From contig JBCAMK010000006.1 of NCBI GenBank assembly GCA_038503065.1, positions 372,001 to 436,000 of the forward strand: a stretch of 64,000 bases of DNA, written 5' to 3'. This document shows positions 56,271 to 64,000 of the stretch, one piece after another; within the stretch, counting starts at the first letter, position 1, and each line of letters starts with the position of its first letter. The notes under the pieces were generated by a model, which was not told the DNA's origin, ran no database searches, and was given only the letters and a program-made list of their open reading frames with translations. The DNA comes from Paragyromitra xinjiangensis. Taxonomy: Eukaryota > Ascomycota > Pezizomycetes > Pezizales > Discinaceae. The translations under genes and the position numbers were made by a program.

Positions 56271-58055
56271 ATTGAGCGTTTGGCGGATATCCGAGCTAAG
56301 TCGTGTTTTCTGTCGAGTAGTTATTCCTTATAGCTGTCAAAGAGAGCCAGCAGTATTTGACATAGCTTCCTTGGGATGAAGCTTTGGTTGCCTTGGTTGC
56401 CTTGGGGCCATCGTACATAGCAAAATACAAATATTTTGTGCAATGCCTATTTGAATGGCTGATTCTTCTAGAGTAACGGAATGCGAGGCATAGATGAAGC
56501 CCTAAGTCGCCCACTCGAAATAGAAATACAGTTAATGCCGGTTGTTTAACTTCGATTTGTTAGTATAATAGTGCAAACTATTCTCGGGACTTTGTCATTA
56601 CCAAATCTCATAAAGAGCCAGGTGCGATTTCGCGGTTACGCCTCTGCGACCCGTTTTCTGGGCCCAGGCTATGGGGCAACCGCCGAGAGATCCTAGCATT
56701 AGTCCTACATCTGCTGTCAGTGAGGTCTAGATCCGCTGTAACACCAAGAAAACGTACAGGAGAGGAATCTAAAGTGGCGATTTGAGCTATGTTCAAAACA
56801 AGGTGGTAGAATAGGGCTAGTAGAGGAGGAATAGATGGGTATACTATACGGACTTCCCGTTTAATTACCTTGGGCCCACGAGATCAGTAATATCTTGAAT
56901 TGCTTGGGGGATATGCAACACTCTTGCGTAGTAAGTATATATCTGCAAAGCCGTAAAGCAGAGTTTTAGAGTGGACATAGACCATCCTGGCACGGAGTTT
57001 GCTTCCTAGCAGTTGCTGGGGATGTAGAAAGGCAGAGACTGAATTTTACGTGACCCTAATGAAGAACTCCTTTCGAGCGAGACTTTAAGTTGTTTTAAAA
57101 ACTGAAGCTCCTTCCAATTAGACGAGGAGATTCATGAAATATCACTCGCACTTTTCGGCAAGATTTTACCGGAATACCGTGGGGACTCTTCAAATTCGTA
57201 CTAAAGCCTAAAGTGTAGCGTGCACTTGTTCAGCTCCCGATCCTAAATAGCGCTGATAATCCTGAATCTCCTGCCGGATAACTCAGGACGGGCTGAGTGT
57301 AGGGATAATTGCTGAGTGATATGGAGATGTGGTGGAAGTAGAGTTAATATTTGCCAAAGCGCTTGGCTTGTGACCTGAGTGAGACATTGCGATGACGGGT
57401 ACCGCTGATCTTTGATGTTTGTGGCAAATTTAAGCACCTGAAAAGTTCCCGCCTGAAGTTCGAAGATTATCGATAAGGCGCCGGGCACGGATTAGAAATA
57501 AAACTTACTAGAAATATTTCAAGATTTTAAATCAAAAAAAAGAAGAAAGGCCTTGCTACGGAGGTGAGGGCTACGAACATTATCTGTAGGATCAGGCACC
57601 CGGGGTGGGACGTACTTCGAGAGGCCCGATGCCAAACCTTCAATACGATTTGGAACGTTGCGTTTAAGAAAAGTTTCAATTTGCCGTTTGATGAATCTGG
57701 CTTACGCTATAAAATGCAGGTTCGGTAGTAACTGTAAGTTTAGTCAGTATCGAAGCGACGCGCGATGTAGAACAGTGAACATCAATTGAGACCTAGGGGG
57801 TATTAGGGAGCACGGCCTTGTGGCAAGGTAGGAGACCTGGAAAAATTGTACGTACCAGAACACTAAACGCCACATTACTTGACCTGGTCGCTGCGGTTTG
57901 GAAAAGGGCTAGAAAAATAAATTCATGTGGGTAAACATCCTGGCTGGGTCTCACTTCAAGGGTGAATGCTTATGAGGCGGAAATTGGCTAGGTGTATGAC
58001 GGTCATAGGTGATCACTGATCACTCGACGGATGTTGGCCCTAGCGTGTTGTGCAG
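56271..58055. other. Intergenic region without a convincing gene
   Basis: No supported gene or terminal repeat. A TCATGAAATATCACTCGCA piece at about 57132 resembles the upstream block of the BTB-MABP genes and may be a fragment of that duplication. Confidence 0.4.
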
Positions 58056-58203
58056 GGGTCGTTGCTTAGTCATGCAATACGGTGAGATGAACGGAGCCTA
58101 ATTATAAGACAACCACAAGAGATATTTCGTAGTAACCGATCAAGGACGCTATCAAAGTAAATAGAGAGAAGCTCTCTGAGCCTAAATTGTTTGGACAGTA
58201 ATG
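58056..58203 (+). repeat. Dispersed repeat, copy B (partner at 4397-4545)
   Basis: Direct-orientation copy of the 149 bp repeat, with about 20 substitutions and a 1 bp length difference. The sequence outside the two copies is unrelated. Confidence 0.75.
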
Positions 58204-59084
58204 GGGCTGTATGTTTTGTGGACGCATAGAGTATCACTCATTGCATAAGCGCCTGCACATGTAGTTTAGTGTGCCGTGTTGGGCAAGGAAATTAATGTAT
58301 GGGCTCATCTGGTAGTTGATAAATTCCGCTATGATCTGTACACGTGCTTTATTCCCTCGTGGTATAAGCATTTCGTTGAAGGGAGACATTGTACGCCTCA
58401 CGGGTGAACATGGTTAGAGTATAAACCCCCCCTCCTTTCGATCGCCCTCTCTTCTCTCTCTATAAGGTTCCCTCGCATGCTCTTTGTTAGGTCTATTGTT
58501 ATACCGCAGTATTTCTATCCTTTAAGACTGCCGCTTCCCTACTCTTGGTGTGCTTCTGCTTTGTGAGGTTTGTCTGCTGGGTGGTTTAGCGAGGCCCACA
58601 GCACAACATACTAACTACATTATACCCATAATAACTTACACTAAACTTCTTCTGTTCCATTCAAAAGGGGGTAAACTAAGAAATAAACGTTACGGCAAAA
58701 ACAGTGGTTCAGTTAACGCTTCGCCCTTCGCCATATCGGCCCCTAGCAAGATTCAGGAGATAGGTTCGGTTTTGCTGTTCGGATCTCCGTATGGTTTATT
58801 CTTATTTTCTAGATGGCTTGATCCCCTCAGCTCATCCCCGTAGTCTTGTAATCATCGTTCGTTCTAAACACCCCCCCCCCACCAGTCAGCCGATTGTGAA
58901 TAAATTGACTGGCCACGTGACAAACTATGTTGCGAGACTAACACTCACGTGCCCAACTTTACTTTGAATCTTGCTTGATACGGAATATATTGGTACAATA
59001 TTTGGCCAACTTTCTTTCCCGCAATTATTAAGATGGCATGGCGATTTAGGTATTATGAAAAGCAGCAGGCGGAAAGACACTTTG
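58204..59084. other. Intergenic region, nothing recognised
   Basis: A 97-codon open frame at 58550-58843 has no motif. A run of ten C occurs near 58870. Confidence 0.4.
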
Positions 59085-59162
59085 GTGAAGAATTGAACCC
59101 GTTCGCTAGTCAATCTAATCAATGGCAGGTGAGTATACCAACCACTATACTGCACGGCATTC
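59085..59162 (-). repeat. tRNA-like relic
   Basis: Minus strand has GCAGTATAGTGGTTGGTATA, a good D-arm/A-box segment of the Asp/Gly tRNA type, then CTCACCTGCCAT with a GCC-like anticodon loop. It ends in a poor B box (GGTTCAATTCT) and an unpaired T stem. Probably a decayed tRNA or SINE. Confidence 0.4.
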
Positions 59163-59351
59163 GAAACTTGTTTGGATTTGCGCGCTAAACTGTTTTAGGT
59201 TATGCTTCCAGCCCTGATCAAGCGCCTTGATCGAGCCTAGTCCCCTCGCGGGATGACTCATCAGATATCGCTTGATTCACCGGCTCAAGCAACTCACCAC
59301 AACAAACGACACTCAGCTACTTGCCACTTCGATTGCCTGAGACTTACCGTA

Positions 59352-59507
59352 GTAACACGAGAGAGGGAACCTCACGCTAATACTTTAGAATTCTTTCTAC
59401 AGTCAAGGCGTCATTCAAAAGGGCCAAAGCAAAGCGGAAATTTCTCGCTGCCTTACCTATAAAGGCAGTTCTAACGTTTTGGCGCGAGGTTCCCTCTCTC
59501 TAGTTAT
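59352..59507. repeat. Short inverted-repeat (MITE-like) element
   Basis: Ends GTAACACGAGAGAGGGAACC and its inverse GGTTCCCTCTCTCTAGTTAT. The inverted similarity spans about 40 bp on each side, enclosing about 75 bp. No clear target duplication and no coding capacity. Confidence 0.65.
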
Positions 59508-62493
59508 CACGACATCATACTTTCCCAGTAGCACCTCTTCCGGCCTTAAGAGAAAACGCGATATCGAGGGGCTAGGATTCATAACAGAAACGATCTGAAT
59601 TGATCAGGCACAACAGGGGAAAATTCTATGCTAGGCTACGCAATTAAAACAATTGATAGCTTACATCCTGATACAGATAATGATGGATAGTAAAGAAGGC
59701 GCGGATGGGGATGTGTCTACTGAAGCATCTGCATCCGAAATAGTAGCACAGGTGTCGCAATATGCTTTTTCATATTGTGTTAAATATTCACTGATATGCA
59801 GAGAACCAATAGATGCTCGAAGCGATCTCACCATACCGTCACACGATGGATAGCGGTATGTTTCTCCCGCCAATACGAATGAGCTAGGGAGAATTGAGAT
59901 CGGTAGTGTTTCTAGCGGTTGCCTCCACCAACAACCGCTCTAAGTTTGCAGGTGTCTTATCAAGTCGCGCCCAGCACTTCTACCCACATACCCCTTCAGC
60001 ACCACCTCCACCACCTCCTTCGTCTCTGGCCATGAACCCCTTTCTCAGCGCCTTCTCACCCAACCCCATCTGCCGGCCGGCATTTTGCCTTGCTCATCGA
60101 TCTGTTCCACTTCCCCTCTGACTCACACTCCTCGGTTGAGCTCAGTCTTGACTAGTAGTGCTCCATTTGCGGCAATACAAAGAATTGGAATCTCCTTTCT
60201 CGACAAGCAAAATCCCAGCATACAGGATCTCATTTGCCCGTTTGTTCAAACCCGCCGCCCTATTGACCAACCCATAAACCTCTCCATTGAGTTGGGATGC
60301 ATTTTCCCACTTCATCATAGCTTTTTCCAGCTCTCCCTCGGGAAGATCTCCACTAGGTCTTCCGCCCACAAGGACGAGAGAAAGTTCACTGAAGACGAAA
60401 GGATTTACCCCTCTCAAGACATTATCCGCATTGCACGCTGCATGTTGATTGTGCTATCCCTTACTTCGATGAACATGCTACCTGCATCAGCTGCTAGAAG
60501 TGCTCCAGCGGGGAGACTGCATTCTCCTTTAAGGATGTCGAATAGGGCTGGGTATTAACTGTAGTAGACGGGCTACACAGAATCTAGAAGGTTAAAGGTT
60601 TTTATCATGAAGATTGTCGGGGAAGGGTAATTCGATCGCAAATCTTGCTGGTTCCGCAGAAGCTTGGTTGAGAAGATGTAAGTGAGTTTGCACCAGGCGA
60701 AAAGCTGAGAGTTCTAGCTAGGAATAGGATACCCTAAGAAGAACTGTTAGTGAGTCTAACTCTTTGGAGCCTAAAATCTGTGGATTCCGGTGAAGGGCAG
60801 CTCTTACAAAGGTCACATTGCAGCCAATTTTCGCCTGTCTAAAGGCAGCGGGATAAGGAGCCGATCATCCCTTACTCGGCCCAATTCCCGTTCCAGAATA
60901 GGGACTTAATTTTGTGGGAAAAGTGCCACAGGGCTGTGGGGCGAGATAGGTGGATGGTTGGTGTTGTAGGATAGGAGTGGAAAGAAGGAACGTTGTGCCA
61001 CTAAGATCTCGTGTGACCGATTACATCATATCTTGGGGAGAAAGGACAATATAACTCGAGAGCCGTAGAGCTCTCAACTAACCTATTATAGGTTTCTATG
61101 TTTAACGACATGTTTCTCTCCTTATCCTACCAACGCCCCCCCGATTGACAAAGAATAAAACGAGCACAACATCTCCGTGAAGCTCGATCCCTAGTCACAA
61201 GCCTCTACTTCCGAGCCCGAATCCTGATGCTGAAGCGGGAGCCAAATCCGGAGAACACTTAAAGAAAATAAATAGAAACACTTCTGCGAACATAGACCTG
61301 CGGATCTGGAGATATGTCACCATTAGCAAGCGGCGTGGATGGCTATTAAGCCAGAAAGAGCAGAGCCAGATACGGAACAATTGGCACATCAAGGGGCTAG
61401 TGCAGCGTTGGAGGGGTTAAGCTGCACAAACAAATATATTTAGACGAGCAGAGTTGGGGTTATTAGCGTAATTCTCACCCGAGTATAGTTGGTTGCGTTC
61501 CAGGAATCGGGGTAAGTTCCTATGCGGGTTTCGCGTCGAGCGGTATTATTCGTGATCGGGAGTTTGCGTGCATTTGGTTTAGCAACCGAGTTGGGCTCCA
61601 AATTAGAAGTTCGCCAATTTCAGAGGGAAAGGGTTGCGGAAAATAGCAAAAAAGCCTCCGCATCTTGCTCGCTCTAGTCACGCTCTTCAAACTAATTAAA
61701 GCCCTTCTCAGATGCCATAGATGGGAGAAATATAAGATTGAAAGTCTAGATTCTTGTAGTGTGTATGGTTGCGGCTGGTCACTAGCTCTCATGCAGGTCT
61801 GTCAAAGGTCTTCTCATCCCCTCCGATGGCATTAGGAATGGTCAATCGCAGGTAAAAGATGTGAGTTAAGATCAATAGACTGAGAGCTATCTTTCACTAG
61901 TATTTTTATCATTTCTTGCTAGAATCGGCGGACTTTCAATTTGGTGTTCCATTCAGTTGCTAACTCAAAAAAACGTAAACTTTTGACCATGAACAACGAT
62001 GAAATGGTAAGATACAGATAATTCGGGTGATAAAGGATAGAAATAGTGACCTAGCCCAGCGAGGCTTCTCCGAGAGGCTTGATGTTCCCTCGACAAATGC
62101 TCGTACCGCGAAGGAGTAAAATAAAGTCTGAACAACCGCCAATAGCTCGGCCGCCTCTCTGTCATTGAAGCCCTTACCACGATTTTGAATGTCGTGGAAC
62201 AGATGTCTGAAGTTTATCCGGGGTATATTATATATGGCTTTGCAAACATTGCGCATGCCCAGTTGACAGCTCATGAGCATGCTGGCCCGACAGCATTGAA
62301 TCTGTCTCGACTGGTGATGGCCGAATTCCAGGGTTTGGCACTTGTTGTGATCAGGAACGCTTTGCCAATACTCGTCGCCAGCCCGATCACCCGCTAGAGT
62401 AATACCAGTAGGCGCCATATGATGGAAACCTGGATACAAAGATACCAATGAAGACTGTAGTGACTCAACTGTCGAGTCAAAAGGCCTCACCCC
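59508..62493. other. Region with weak minus-strand coding traces only
   Basis: At 60140-60550 two minus-strand frames read like protein (SLPAGALLAADAGSMF and LEKAMMKWENASQLNGEVYG with NKRANEILYAGILLVEKG). They are separated by a stop and a gap too short for a normal intron, so this may be a pseudogene fragment of unknown family. The 176-codon minus frame at 61960-62490 has no recognisable motif. Nothing else was supported. Confidence 0.35.
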
Positions 62494-62700
62494 CTACGGT
62501 TTGGTGATTCTTCCCGGATAGTACTCCTCAATCGCTGCCGCTAGACCAAACACCAGAGCAGCCACGGTCAGAATGCAATATGCTACCATCCTAGCTCTCA
62601 TCATGATGAATGTTGTGTCCATCCAACTCCAGGATAATTTCTTAATACGTTCTTTTTCGTGCCATGCCGGATCAAGGTACTCGCCCACTGCGGTTGTCAC
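62494..62700 (-). CDS. Possible small membrane protein, partial
   Basis: Encodes about 68 residues containing WHEKERIKKLSWSWMD and one clear hydrophobic segment (MVAYCILTVAALVFGLAAA), followed by EEYYPGRITKP and a stop. The 5' end is not defined: upstream the frame meets a TGA. A GCAG acceptor near 62683 and a minus-strand segment at about 62720-62850 (MNTALKAPHSVYGLIEP) could be a preceding exon, but the phases do not fit cleanly. Unknown family. Confidence 0.35.
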   Translation of the reverse strand: MTTAVGEYLDPAWHEKERIKKLSWSWMDTTFIMMRARMVAYCILTVAALVFGLAAAIEEYYPGRITKP

Positions 62701-63126
62701 AAGTTTCCATGTTCCGAGTCAATAAATTGTTACTCGAGTAGTGCTAGTGCTCGAGCCAGGATGCATGGCTATAGCTTGATAAACGACTGGCTCAATAAGT
62801 CCATAGACAGAGTGTGGAGCCTTGAGTGCCGTGTTCATTCTTTCATTCAGAAAGGCCTTCCGGATCCGTGGCTTTCGATCATGGTACTGGAAGCCAATTG
62901 GTTGAAATATCGGCGCTTGGAATTATCGTAAGCACGACGTGCGGAAGAATGACGGTCAGGAACGTTCGGTGCTTTGTTAGTGGGTTGTGTTGCTCGCTCG
63001 GTTGTTGTGTGTAGCTTGTTTTTTTATAGAGAAGGTATTTAAGGGAGGAGGTCATATGGCGGGACTTCTATACAGTGGACAGGGTAATTCTCAGGTTGAG
63101 AGCACAACATCCGCTAGCGATGCTGC
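62701..63126. other. No supported gene
   Basis: Apart from the possible upstream exon mentioned for 62494-62700, nothing recognisable was seen. Confidence 0.35.
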
Positions 63127-63790
63127 TTAGGGAGATTGTGTGTCTGTGACAGACAGTACTCCTGGCCGCTGCACACTAGATACGCCACCACCCTTCTCAG
63201 AATTTCCATCGCCTCCGTCGTAATTGTGTTTCAAGTCCGTCACATCCGTAACCGGGTCTTCAATCCCATCCTCGTATAGCTCGTCTGTAAACGAGCTTTT
63301 ATGGACCTCCTTGTTAATCTTTTCAGCCAGTCAGTATTCTCTCAAATTCTTAGTGGGCTGCTGTCAGCATCTTCCGCAGAATGGTGAAGAGGCCTGGACG
63401 GAGGTTACAAACTCTCCCTCCAGCTGTGCTCCGAGGGCTAAAACGGATTCTGACGAGGTACTCTGGGTTATTCCACTTCGTCCTGGTCGTCACCCGCAAT
63501 CGAGCGGTTTAACTTGAAAATTTTATCATGCAACAGTTCACGTCTGGACGAAGCAACCAATCATTTGTAGCCACGCGCCCGCCCAGCTCTTGTGTTACTA
63601 GTATCTACCAACCAAGGTTTATTTACCCCGCTTCTATTCACTTCGTGATGAACAACTGCTCGAACAACGCTATCATTAGCAAAGAGGTTGGCAACACGAG
63701 GGATACTGGTTTCCAAGCTCATCGTCTCCAAAGACGAGTATCGCAGCAGCGCTATCGGGATTCAGCGATTAACGCGAAAAGTAGGGCTAG
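63127..63790 (-). pseudogene. Unidentified minus-strand gene or gene remnant
   Basis: The last putative exon (63127-63318) reads INKEVHKSSFTDELYEDG then DPVTDVTDLKHNYDGG and ends at a TAA; an ACTGAC branch site and AAAAG acceptor precede it. Upstream, an open minus frame from about 63760 starts MSLETSIPRVANLFANDSVV and continues through LHDKIFKLNRSIAGDD, but is broken by one TGA. The reading patterns look protein-coding, but intron borders are not all clear and no family was recognised. Confidence 0.35.
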
Positions 63791-64000
63791 CTGAGAGACA
63801 CAACACGAGACCAGGACAGGCGATCCAGCGATGTTGTGGAGAGTGAGGTGTCAACTGACCATGCCGACACCGAGTGGAAGGGGGCAACGGGGAGAAAGGA
63901 TAACTGTGCCTTTATGCGTTGCGGGTGAAACTGTGACAGGATGGTGGAGAGGGGTGGAGGGGCGAAAGCAAATGGGGAGGCGGGGCGAGTAGTAAGAGAG
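63791..64000. other. Window end, nothing recognised
   Basis: Purine-rich sequence without a supported feature; a gene could continue beyond the window. Confidence 0.3.

Overview
The window looks like nuclear DNA of a filamentous ascomycete, most likely a cup fungus (Pezizomycetes). The genes are split by many 40-135 bp GT-AG introns. The best recognised gene, at 44.3-49.0 kb, is an alpha-1,4-glucan lyase of glycoside hydrolase family 31, a rare enzyme known in fungi from Morchella and Peziza (family knowledge). A crystalline-cellulose oxidase gene (AA9 LPMO), a fungal PD-(D/E)XK/Uma2-like gene and several fungal transposon types agree with this.

Layout. 2.6-7.4 kb: two tandem four-exon genes that encode an N-terminal BTB domain and a C-terminal beta-repeat domain resembling MABP. 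8.9-27.8 kb: a transposon nest. Its first frame is a 10.2 kb Ginger-like element (8897-19071, 4 bp TATA target duplication). It carries an integrase-type transposase, an RTC4-like gene and a small zinc-finger/coiled-coil gene, all broken by later insertions. Its second frame is a 6.7 kb Tc1/mariner-like element (21093-27818, TA duplication) with a dead DDE transposase and an intact 112-residue companion gene. Seven elements of one family, with termini CATCAGCAAAA and a 2 bp target duplication of variable sequence, are inserted in and around these two frames; a solo LTR sits in the Ginger transposase. 28.1-29.6 kb: a third BTB-MABP-like paralogue, apparently separated from its sisters by the nest. 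31.5-41 kb: tRNA-derived SINE copies, an apparently intact piggyBac element (33865-36109) and a decayed RecQ-like helicase. 44.3-56.3 kb: the glucan lyase, the Uma2-like gene and an AA9 gene with an in-frame stop. 56.3-64 kb: little recognisable content apart from repeats and weak gene fragments on the minus strand.

Removing the nested insertions together with one copy of each target duplication re-opens interrupted reading frames at two sites (the solo LTR and the 249 bp element in the RTC4-like gene). This is the strongest internal evidence for the insertion boundaries. All exon models were made by eye from splice signals, phase and paralogue comparison; no database search was run.
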